A stretch of DNA of 64,000 nucleotides from Crotophaga sulcirostris. Lineage: Eukaryota > Chordata > Aves > Cuculiformes > Crotophagidae. The position numbers and the translations under genes were made by a program. Below are positions 1 through 10,825 of the stretch, piece after piece (the stretch's first letter is position 1; each line of letters starts with the position of its first letter). The notes under the pieces were generated by a model. That model saw only the letters and a list, made by a program, of their open reading frames with translations. It was not told where the DNA came from and did no database searches. The stretch covers positions 696,422 through 760,421 of the forward strand of contig VYZB01000370.1 in the NCBI GenBank assembly GCA_013397455.1, in the 5' to 3' direction.

Positions 1-3000
1 AAATGCTAGCTGTTCTTGACATTAGTTAAGGCTTTATCAAACCTTGCTATAAGGTATCAGTAGAACTGGTATAAAAATAAGATTCTTCATGTTGTGAAAA
101 GATGATAAAGATTAGCCTTTACTGAGAAGCCACCTTGTATAATACTGCGGAAACCACATTCCGTCCAAACTCCCTTATAATTCACCTTTACTTATCTCAT
201 TGATCCTTTTCTTATTCGTGTTATGTCAGTGGGTTTACATTTTTCTAATTTGAAAAATCCACCTAGTACAATACATTTCTTTAATTAACGATAACAACTT
301 CACAATGCTCAGCTATACCTCTTCTTCACTTCCTTTGAATTATTATTGTTTCTTGTAATCAGATAAGTCACTGTTAGTGGCATAGCATGTTCATTTGTGG
401 CTAAATTTACCCTTTTCCATGGTCAAAGTAACTCACAAGGAGCATCAGAAATCATATATATATGCAGTTTCTCTTGAATTCATTGACTGAAAAGCATAAT
501 TACCTTCCTTCTGTGCAAAGTGAGATGATGATCTAAGTCTTCTGAAAGAAACAAAAACACCTGTTGCTTGACCATATTGGTTCACTGCCTCTACTACACG
601 CATGTAAGGTTGGAAATGTGTCCTCAGAGACTTTTTCTCACATTCCTAACAGTGTTGAAAAAGATCCAGTTATTGAAGGCTGGTGGCAACAATTGGTGAT
701 GGTTTTTGGTTTAGTGTGAAGGGGAAATACAGAAATCTATAAGCTCCTTTCATTCTCTTTGAGCTCGTATTTTTATTCCAATGTAGACAAGTAGTTCATC
801 CCTACAGAATTAGGATGACCTTAGATTATTACCAACACTTTCCTCTCCTGTGCAAGAAAGGAATGATTAATACCAAATGGCAGAATAGATGTGAGTTGGC
901 TGTGAAATTCTCTGCAGTTGTTTCTCATACAGTATGCTTCAGTGGCAATTCAGTCATATACGGGGACGTTAGCATCATATATAAGAGAACAAGTCTTCTG
1001 GTCAGTATTTAATGTTAATTTTGCATACATTGCAGTTATAATGTACACTTTTACTGTGTTCTTTCCTTTTCTATGCTTGCATTTCTAGTATTTGAAACAC
1101 AAATATTAAAAGAAACACGATCTGTACTAAAAATGCTATATAATCTGAAGAGCTTCCAAAGTGGGAAAAGGGAACCTGTATATGGTCTACAGAGGACTGG
1201 TTGGTCCAAGCTCTCCTTGATGTCCTATTGCAATTAATTAGAGATCTTTCATTTAGTTTGACTGTAATCATACTTCCTCTTGTCTTCAGATGTTGTCACA
1301 ATAAAGAAAGCTCAAAACACATCAGAAACATTTGTCAACATTGTTTTCTCTTTCAGAAATCTGTCTAGCAACCCCAGTACTACTATTGGTGGACAATTAG
1401 AAGAAGAGAAGTGAGTCAATCCAGGAACTCTAAGAGATGGAGCCATTCTCAAGGCACACTTTCTGCCAAACAGGAGAGATCATTTCAAAAACTTCTTAAA
1501 CGCTCTGCAACTTTCTTTCTTTGTCCATTCAGCTATAGGAAGTCATGATTATAACTGATGTTTCAGCAGTTGTCCTTTCTTGTAAAGAAACAGTTTTGGA
1601 GAAAGTCTCCATTAAGAAAAGGGAAGGAAAAGGAATAGTAATACTTTCAGCATTTGAAATATCATAGCAGAATCAAACACCATCAAAATAAAGAGACACA
1701 GGTGACTTGTAGAATGGTCCATTTTTATAATTACATGATTAGATTCATTCAGTGCCACTGATCTCTTCATATACATGTGTAGGTCTATTGATCACAATTC
1801 TGCCTCAGTGTTCTACTAACAGATGCACAGTTATTAATCTTGGAAAGAATCCACATCCCCTTTTCATAAAGATCAGAGGAGCCAATTAAGGATGACATGG
1901 CATCTCGTGTTGAGGATCTGCTCTGCCCTTTCTATAAATGGGCAAAAATGATGCCAGAATCTGTGGAAAAAAATGCCAAGAAAAAATAATTGTGCCATAC
2001 ATCATAATCATTTCACTCTTCTCTGCCATTTTAAGCCAATATCTTTTTCAGATTACATGTTCATTGTAGCAAGTGTAGCTCTGCAAATGTATGACACCTA
2101 CTAATGGTTTTCCTTCCCTTCTCAAACTTCTCATTTACCAACCTTTGTTAAGTGCTCCAGTGGATTGACGCAGCAAAATAAATGCCAAAAAATGCTCTCT
2201 ACAAGAGCATTAATTGCTCAACAATATGAGCCAGGGTTATTAAAACCCATCCTAAGTACTGTCTGGGCTATTAGAAATATAAATAAATAATGAGGAAAAT
2301 ACAGGAAATCTGTCCTCAGAAGAGATTAGTGTTCTGATTATTGGGGTTCAGTTAGAGCCAGGAGCTATATGATGTAAAAAATATTTGTATATTCATTTTG
2401 CAAGATAAAATCTCAGCTCAATTAGCAGAATTGCTTTGGTGAAGAACACTGAAATTACATGCTTTATAAACAAAACAAATGAAAGATCGTATCACCTTTC
2501 TTTTCTGCTCTTGAGATTTTGGCCTCTGATACTCAAACAGTTTTGGTTTTTTACTGTGCTTATACCTGCTAAAACTGTTTTCTTATACTGTTTATATACT
2601 TCCTTGGAGATGACTCTTTCAAACTCTTAAATGGCAAGACAAGTCACTGGTATCAAAGTAACTAAACTTGCACTGAGTGAACAACAATTTCCCCTATGAA
2701 AAGAACATAGGGGCAGTTTTTACCATCATTTTAGTCATTTAAATGTTGGTAATATTCACCTTTTTTTTTATCTTTCCCTTTTTCTCTGATAATTAGGAAG
2801 AATCTTAAGACTACAGAGGTAAGTCATTTCTTGGGCTTCCAAAGATCTAGGGATGTTTTTCTCATGAATGTCCTCTTTCTCTGTAGGATATCTGAAGGAG
2901 CTTACTCCTCCTGCCTGAAAGGATAAGGATTTCATCTCGCATGTGCTACAAGGTCAAAAAGACAGTACACAAATTATCCTCATGACACAGCTGCTGTAGT

Positions 3001-5201
3001 AACATTTTTAGAATGACAGTGGTGTCCTACATTGCTTTTTCAGTGATTGAGCTTATGAAATTCTGGGGAAGATCAATCACATTTGTATGGTAGAGGTTTT
3101 AAGATACCTAGGAATGCATGCTGTCTGCAAGCTTGGAGTAGCTGAACTGGGGAGGTAAAACGTACAGTAGGGTGGCAAAGATATAAGCACAATATTGGAG
3201 AACAGATTTGTAAAATGAGTTCTCAGAAAGAAAAACAGAGGAACTGCAGATACTACAGGATAAATTAGGGCTTGGTTTCGACCTTTCTACGTGAAATTTT
3301 TATTTATCCACTGATAATGTTTAATTTAAGGCACAACAATCTAAAAAAATGGGAGAGGAACGAGGGACTAGGGCTATAGTGGAATACCAGTTTGGGCATA
3401 GGTGCAAGCTCTGTGGTGTTGTCCTTAGTTCTGCAGATTTTAAGTTATTTTGCCTATAGAATCCACATTCCTATTTCACCAGTTTTACTTAACTCAAAAG
3501 ATTATAAACTCTTACAGTAGAGAAGGAATTCTCACAGTAGAAGCTGAGGAAAAAGTAAAGGGAGGGAGAGCATGTAAAACAAGATCTATTTTGGAGTCGG
3601 CAATGGCAGGTTTATTGATTACGACTTCATGAAGTATGAAGTTATAGATTTCAGTGATGTTATAAAGCCAGCCAAAACCACCTACATAATGTCACACACT
3701 ACTCAAGTATTGGTCAATTAGTTACTTACTTTATGTCTTTTGGTTGTTTACGATACATTGTAGACATGATTTAAGGGCTTAATCAACCATTCAACTTTTC
3801 TTTTTTAGTGGCAAAAAATATCATGTAGTCTACAAAAATAGAAGAAAAAGAGATATATGATTCTTGTAAAGATTTCAGAATCAAAATTTAAAGATTTTAA
3901 CATAAAAATTAAGAATGGAGATGGCAGTGGCATTTACACATTTAATAAATTAAAAAAAGACTCAAATGCAAATTTTTCTGTATTGAACAAAATTTTTGCT
4001 TTACTATCACTATCAATAAAAAAATAGGAGTACTGTTATTTCTTGTGCATACCAATGATTTACTTGGGAAGATTAAACCTCACGGATCAGGCATTTGTCG
4101 GTGTGCCAGCTAATATGAGTGACACTGCAACCAGAGTATTAAGAAATAATTTCAAACAAACTGCATAAGTCTGCTGTTATGCAGAAAGAACAGTTGTTGT
4201 AGATGGTATTTAGTCTTCCAGAGGTGTTTCAGGTAAACACCATGATGACAGATTTCTGGGGAAAAACAGTTTTTCAGCTTAGCTTATTTACTGACACTAG
4301 AGTCAATGGAGAGAACAGGAGTGATATTTAAGTTAGACTCCCAAAGTAAGCTGTTTACTCTTTGCTTAAATTAAGTTTTGAATGTTTTTCTTTTCACTGA
4401 CAGTAAAGCTGGTCAGATATGCACATACTAGCCAAGATGATTCAAAATCGTCATTCTTAATTTGCCTTGGGGTGGAAAAGTATCTATAGTGCTCATATTT
4501 GATACCTCTAGACAGTGCTAAGAACACAGCCATTTATTATTTTTGTAACTTTGATGACTATAAGTGAAAACTGTTTACAAAGACAAGATAATAAACTGTC
4601 CTCAAAAGATATAATTTTTTTTCTAGTATTTTTGTCTAAAGCAAAATAATGCCATTACGGGAGTGTGTAGTTCCACAGACACATAGGGATGAATCTTTAC
4701 AAGGCCTTCAAGAAATCTATATCATGTTTGAACGTCACTGCACAGGTCTGTGACATGTTCAACTTGTTAACATGAATCCAGCTTGTGTGGTTAGAGTAGC
4801 AATGGTGAGTACATAAGTACTTTCTACAATCAGACAAAAAATATTTATTTCTCATACTATTAAATATTGATATCTATTTCCACTTCTAAAAATGTCTGCT
4901 GCAGAATTCTTGTCCTAGCTGTATGCATACACATGCGAGCGTGCACACACATAAACACTTCACTGGATACAAACCCCTTAAAGTAAGATATTTAAATACA
5001 GAGAAAGCATAAAGCTGAGAGAAAGATGTTACTGCTATTTCTATTTCTGAATTGCACCTGGAGACATGGAGAGTTTACAATCACTTATTTGGCATTTCAC
5101 AGCAAATCTGAACAATTAGAACTAACAATTCTATGTCTTTGTCTGGTGGATTGGAAATTTTCATTCATCTCCAAATTGCTGCAACAATTATGGAAACATT
5201 C
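1..5201. other. Unannotated AT-rich non-coding DNA
   Basis: No coding exon, RNA gene or mobile element is recognisable in this stretch. Open frames here are 60-70 codons long, show no family motif and are about what chance gives in AT-rich DNA. The only structured signal is a 22-nt splice-like segment at 2797-2818, listed separately. A short CA-rich run lies near 4930-4955. Confidence 0.6.
2797..2818 (+). other. Candidate 22-nt microexon (weak)
   Basis: A long pyrimidine tract (about 2760-2788) leads into an AG at 2795-2796. After 22 nt there is a GAG/gtaagt donor at 2819, which fits the vertebrate U1 consensus very well. One frame through the segment is open (AAG AAT CTT AAG ACT ACA GAG). 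The length is not a multiple of three, and no flanking exon is recognised. This is only a splice-signal coincidence unless RNA reads support it. Confidence 0.15.
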
Positions 5202-5900
5202 CTAGAATCACGGAATCACAGAAAAGTTCAAGTTGGAAGGGACCTCTAGTCCAACTCCCCTGCAATAAACAGGGACATCTTTAACAAGACTGAGTTGCTC
5301 AGTGCTCCATCCAGCATGACCTTGATTTTTTCCAGGGATGAGTCATCTACCATGTCCTTAGGAAAACTTCCAGTGGTTCATCATCCCTATCATAAAAAAT
5401 TCTGGTATCTAGCCTCAATCTACTCTTTTTTAGTTTTAAACCACTACATTGTACCTCGTCCTATGACAATAGGCCCTGCTAAAAAGTTGTTTCCACCTTT
5501 CTTATAAGCCCCTTTTAAGAACTGAAATGCCACAACAAGGTCTCCCTGGAGCCTTCTTTCTCCAGGCTGAACAACCTCAACCCTCTCAGCTTGTGTTTAT
5601 AGGAGAGGTTTTCCATCCCATTTCTCAAGCTTGTCCAGATCACTGTGGATGGCATCCCATCTGTCAAGCCTGTCAACCACACCACTCAACTTGGTGTAGA
5701 CTGCATATTTGCTGAGGATGCACCAAATCCCACTGTCTATGCCATTGATGATGATATTAAACAGTACTGGTCCTATTATGGACCTCTGAGGGACTCCACT
5801 TGTCACCAGTCTCCATCAGGACATTAAGCCATTGGCCACTACCCTGCGAGCCTGATGCCTCCTGTAGCCAGGGTAAGAAGCTGATTCTGATGGATCAAGC
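5202..5900 (-). mobile_element. CR1 retrotransposon, 5'-truncated and internally deleted
   Basis: This is an antisense copy of the avian CR1 LINE. The CR1 3' end lies at 5202-5290 (AATCACGGAATCACAG, then the 'ggaagggacctctagtccaac' type 3' UTR). Reading leftward on the minus strand from about 5806, the ORF2 reverse-transcriptase part is clear: SGVPQRSIIGPVLFNI, then TKLSGVV and LDKLEKWD. The catalytic FADD box of CR1 reads YAVY at 5696-5707, so both aspartates are lost. At about 5613-5620 the copy jumps from LDKLEKW straight to the ENLSYEDRLRELGLFSLE-like segment, skipping roughly 130 codons found in full CR1. Several stops and frameshifts are present. It is a dead copy. The right edge is approximate. 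Confidence 0.9.
5597..5806 (-). pseudogene. CR1 ORF2 reverse-transcriptase fragment
   Basis: A 69-codon open stretch covers the RT palm region of CR1 ORF2. The SGVPQ..I.GPVLFN block precedes the active-site box, and TKLSGVV..LDRWDAIHSDLDKLEKW follows it. The box itself is YAVY instead of FADD, so the enzyme could not bind its catalytic metals. The last few codons (GKPLL) come from the junction of the internal deletion. Family assignment is from recognised CR1 motifs. It is not expected to be translated. Confidence 0.85.
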
Positions 5901-7003
5901 TGGCTGTCTCCATTAGAACCTGCTTAGAACATATCAAGGCCTTGTATATCCAAGTTTCTGTCTTGCAACAGCCAAGGTATAGCAAGCCATGTGTGATAAG
6001 AACAGAACATGTTCCATGAGCTCAGATGCACTTGTGGGTCCCCTAGTTCAGTTATGGTCCTGAAATAGTAATTTCTGAGTGCTGCATGTGTTCTGTTCAT
6101 GGTCTAGCAGAATAAAAATTATATTTCAGGGAAATGAAACTCCAGAGGTAGCAATCACTATAATTACATTCAAACTACTACTTTATGTACAGGTCATAAG
6201 AAAATTGTTTTTGTTTACAAATGGATTCCAGAAGTATTTCATTTAGCTGTGTGAATTTCATAGCTCTCAATGTGAAAATACACGTGGAAATTATTCTCTG
6301 TTCCAACAGATTTAAGTGAAGATTCATATCCATATATATTGCTTTCCTTGCCTAGCGTAATGCCCCTTTTTAGGGTAAAACTAATAAAAAGTACTTTCAG
6401 CAGAGTTTGTAAAGTGAAGAAATACTAAGATTTTGTACAGTGAGCATGTAAACATGTTGACTAATTTAGAACAATAGATTTTCTAGTGGTCTTAAATATG
6501 ACAGAGTAAGTGAAACATACAAGAAGATCCATAATCTTCAAATATATATTGTCCAAATTATGTCTGGTCAGATACCTGTCTAATTTTCTTCATTTTTTAT
6601 CGTGAAAACATGGATTAGAATTTATGAACAACTATCTCTGCATCTTGTATTTATTTCATTAGGCTTCACTGCTCCTGGGCTGGAAGTTTCTGCTTCTGTA
6701 AGTGTCCCTTTTAAAAGGATCTAAAAAACAGTGAGTAGTTTCTGAGTAAATTTTAAACATTCAGTTCCTCAGTTAGTGGATTTGGGGTCTGTCCTACTTT
6801 TCACCGCCATCTGATGAACAAACATATATGTTCCTCACTGCAATTTAATAATGGAGTTATTGCCATGCAACTTTTATGTAGAAGCAAGGCAAGAATGATA
6901 ATTACATGGTGTTCCACAGAATAAAATTCACTCCCACTAGCTGTTGAAGTTGTCTCTAGACGTTAGCTACAACAACATAGACTAATGTAGAGAAAGATGG
7001 AAA
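5901..7003. other. Unannotated non-coding DNA
   Basis: No exon, RNA gene or repeat is recognised between the CR1 copy and the assembly gap. The sequence is AT-rich with scattered AATAAA words and no ORF above chance length. Confidence 0.55.
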
Positions 7004-7033
7004 NNNNNNNNNNNNNNNNNNNNNNNNNNNNNN
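7004..7033. other. Assembly gap (30 N)
   Basis: A run of 30 N bases directly abuts a GGAAA pentamer repeat. The gap was probably caused by the repeat and its true length is unknown. Confidence 0.99.
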
Positions 7034-7129
7034 GGAAAGGAAAGGAAAGGAAAGGAAAGGAAAGGAAAGGAAAGGAAAGGAAAGGAAAGGAAAGGAAAGG
7101 AAAGGAAAGGAAAGGAAAGGAAAGGAAAA
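7034..7129 (+). repeat. (GGAAA)n pentanucleotide microsatellite
   Basis: About 19 nearly perfect GGAAA units form an all-purine strand of 96 bases, ending in a single degenerate GGAAAAG unit. The left end is hidden in the adjacent gap, so the array is longer than shown. Confidence 0.98.
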
Positions 7130-8554
7130 GTTTGGATAACAAATCTTATACTAAAAGTTATTTTTGATAATTAAGATATCCTGTTGGTGGTGAGTTAGGT
7201 AAATGAGGTAAAAATACATGTATCCTATGAAGAATTTATGAGTTTTCCAGAAACAAAAAAGTGATTTTTCATAATCTCTGTAATCTACATAACTAATATG
7301 GATCTCCTTGTTTCTTCCAGTAAATTGTGTAATAAAAATTGAAGTAATTATGGAAGTGAATTTGGAAATGGAATTGAAAGAGTAGGAACACTTAGGAACT
7401 TGACCCTACTTTGCTGTTTCACTTCAAAATTTCTGTGGTAATGATCCTTCAATTTCAGTAGAATCTGAAGAGAACATAGAAAACCCAAGGAAGCTGAAGA
7501 ACTGTCATGATCAAATTCTCTTTTTCCAGCTGATCTCTATGTACCATTTCTGGTTCTCATTCTCAACTAGCAATTTATGATGAGACCACAGTGAAGTTGA
7601 AGAATTTACTATGCCTTACTCACTTATTCATTTACTGCTGCTGCAGTTCCAAAGCATATATATTGTGTTGTTATCAATATTGCTCTTTCCTGCTGTACCC
7701 TAAAGGCCTTCTATGAGGCCAGGTTGCTTTATGTGAAATGGAAAAACAGTCGCAGCAGTGGTTCTGTTCCCCTTTTCCCTAGCCAAAACAACTGAGCCAA
7801 CTCAGAGTGGGAGTGTAGATATTCAGTATTGAGCCTCACCAGTAATAAATTATTAACTCCTGGGATGTAAAAGGGAATAGTAAGAATTGGGTCTATGAGC
7901 TACAATGCCTCCTGTGTTTGTGGTGGGAGTAGGCCTGCTCTTCACTCACAGTTGTGCTCAAAGTCAAACTCCAACCTTTTGTAGTTTTGCATGGATCTCT
8001 TCCGTTTAAAGTTGCTTACCACAAACCATAATTATAATATTATGTTCTTTTGTTTGTTTGTTTGTTTTTCTTTTTTACTTCAGAATAAGTTAAATAAATG
8101 TCATAGATCAGACCCACAGATTGTGTAAATCAGTTCCACTCCACTGATTTCAGTTCAGCTGAGAATCTGGCCCAGTAATTTTTAAGTCGAGTCAAACAAC
8201 ATAATCTGATTTGCCTGAAATGTTACATGCAAGAACGAACTGGGAAACATGATATGGGATCCTTATATTCAGCTTATTAATTACTTAATTCTACAAGGTG
8301 AAGTTTATTACATCCAGAGGACAACATTTGACCCACTTCAGTTAACTTAAGTCTCATTTAGAAGTTCCTGTGGAAGAGTTTTGGATCAGAACATCCAACA
8401 TCATAACTGTGTTTACAACAACTGCAGTAAAAACATTGAAGACATATAAGAAAAATAAACAAATTCTGTTTAAAAATCAAAATACTTTTCATCATCAAGC
8501 TACACACATATATTTACTAATGTTCCTCATATGACTCTCAAGAGGCAAACAAAT
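7130..8554. other. Unannotated non-coding DNA with a possible old sauropsid repeat
   Basis: No gene is recognised. A short (TTTG)n run lies at about 8048-8068. The piece at about 8100-8180 ('gtgtaaatcagttccactccactgat', then 'ctgagaatctggccc') resembles an old repeat often seen in reptile and bird genomes. I cannot name that family with confidence. Confidence 0.5.
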
Positions 8555-8665
8555 ACTTATCTCCAAATTACATATGGGAAAACTCAGGGAGGTAAAGCAA
8601 ATTGACCACTGCTGCTGCAAAGTCATTTTCAGATGCAGATTTGAAACTTAGGAGTTTTGGACTAT
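8555..8665 (-). mobile_element. MIR-type SINE relic
   Basis: Read on the plus strand, 'gggaaaactcagggaggtaaag', then 'caaagtca', then 'cagatttgaaacttaggag' follows the reverse complement of the MIR core: gaaactgag, ggttaag, the caaggtca block, then gatttgaacccagg. The order and spacing are right, but divergence is high and one internal stretch (actgctgctg) does not fit. Edges are approximate. Confidence 0.6.
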
Positions 8666-10756
8666 TAGATGTTGTTTTCCTCTTTTAATTAACTAGATAT
8701 TGGGGTTTTTTTTCAGTTAGTAAAAAAAGAAGAAAAATAAATTTTCTCCATTGCTTAACATTTTCAGCCCTTCTCTGTGCACAAATCATTCTTTAACTGT
8801 ATCCCTGTTTCTCGTAGACTCCTCTTCCTCCCTTGCATGCCTTCTCCCTCTTCTACTGCATACGAAAGATGATCGCTAATTGTCTATTTAAAAGAAAAAA
8901 GATGATTGTTTCCTTCCTGTTTACACATATACAAAAACAAAGATAAGATTTCATATCTGTGTAAAGATTAATAAGATGATTAGGGATACATTTAAAAATT
9001 TTTAAATCTTCTTTAGATAATCAGTGACTTGTATCACACATAATATTTTTAAATTAATTTTTTAAAAAGTTTCTATACTAGAGTAAGAGCATGGGCATCT
9101 CGGAAGGAATTTGTTTTTTTTAAGATATGTGCAGTCATACTGTTAGCTATTCAACTTCATCAGACCTCTAGACTCTCTTTCTTGCACTTCACATTAACTT
9201 TAGCCTATTATCTTTTGATGTAGCTCCTTTGCTTACACATTTTTATGTCCAGATCATTTTTTTTTTAATGTTAGAGGATGGCAAGGAGAATCCTTTTACT
9301 ACATGATATGAATGAATAATACAGGAATTACCCATTCTGGCATGTGTGTCCTCCCAAAAAGTTATAGATATATAGTCTTATAGTTAGCCAAATATTGCCA
9401 TCGCGCTCAGGCATGTCTCAAGAGGAATCATTATTAGAATCCAGACTTCTATAAAATATTGTCTGAATAGTTGAAGTATATAGGTACTTAAAAATCAGCC
9501 TCAATAGGCAAGTCAAAGTTCAGAAGAACTGACAAAATAACAGCTGACAAAAGGAGGAAAATGGAACCTCTGTAACAGTGCTATAAGAATATGACAGTAT
9601 TTTTGCAAGCAACTTGACTCTTACTAAAGGTCGCTATAGTTGAAAATTTTCCACAAAGAATAATAATAATAAAAAAAATACATTAAACAGATAAGCTAGC
9701 ATGGCTGGTGCCCAGGAACCTATTGTGAGATCCTTTGACTTCATGCATGTCCTGGTGTTCAACCAGGAAAAGATACACACAGGGTAGCCAAGAACTATAT
9801 TATCCTGCAGATTTGGAGATTACACAGGAACCTTAGGTGGTCAGCTAAACAGAAAATGCTTTGCAGGTCAGCTCTGCCAGCAGCCAAGAGGAAAGAGCTG
9901 GATAGGTGAGCTCTATTAATAACTTTTATATCATGATTCAACAACAAAGATCAGACGAACAATCTGTATCTGTGTGAGTACTGGATATCCAGTGCCATCA
10001 TTTAATCAAGGAAGAAACTCTCTGGGTGTGATTCAGTTTGAGACTAAGAAACTTTTTTGTGTCTTTTATAAAGTCTCTGTATAACCTGTAGATCACAAGA
10101 TTGTATGACGCTTAATGGATATCTTTTCAGCACACTTTGTGGGAGTTGAACGATTCCTAGGTAGATTCCTAGGCACTGATAAAACACAGGTGTCTAGAGG
10201 CACTTTAGGAACACTGGAATACCTAGTATCTGTCCAGGAAGATGATAAACCATAGGTCTCATGTCATATCTACCAGTCTATAAAAATGCATTGGACATGT
10301 AGTACAGTATTACTCTGAGACATTTATATGTGTTGGCAGTTTTAACACAGGATCCATGGGAGACACGTGTTTCCCTGCAGCTGTGGATGGAAGCCAGGTA
10401 GGAGCAAAAATATGGCTTCTCAAATGCTTCTAGATGCTTGCCTACACTCGTCGACTCTATACAGCTTTACAACCATCAGCTAACTAATCTTCCTGAAATC
10501 TGTGCACATATAATTAAAAAGCATACAACCTGTGTACAAGTGTATTTCTTATTCTAAATTTAAGAACACCTTCTTGTAACCGCAAGTAATTTTTTGGGCT
10601 GGTTTTAGGTTTCATTTAATTATTCCTTTTTTTAAAGTTGAAGACAGACAAAAATACAAAAAAAGGATAGAAAACTGACTTCTATGTTAGTGAAAACACA
10701 TCATTCAAGGGATTTTCTTTTTTTTTCCTTTTCTTTTTTTCCTCTTGTGTTCACAG

Positions 10757-10825
10757 GTTACCCTGTCACTGATTTACCGGAAGATCAACATGTCTCAAAA
10801 ATCACGAGAGATATTTAAAAATTGA
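10757..10825 (+). other. Candidate terminal exon segment (weak)
   Basis: A dense pyrimidine tract (about 10713-10755) ends in a TTCACAG acceptor at 10750-10756. It is followed by 22 sense codons (start VTLSLIYRKIN) and a TGA at 10823-10825. A second frame is also open for 20 codons. No known protein tail is recognised and there is no visible upstream donor or exon. It could be an exon of a non-coding RNA or simply chance. Confidence 0.15.
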
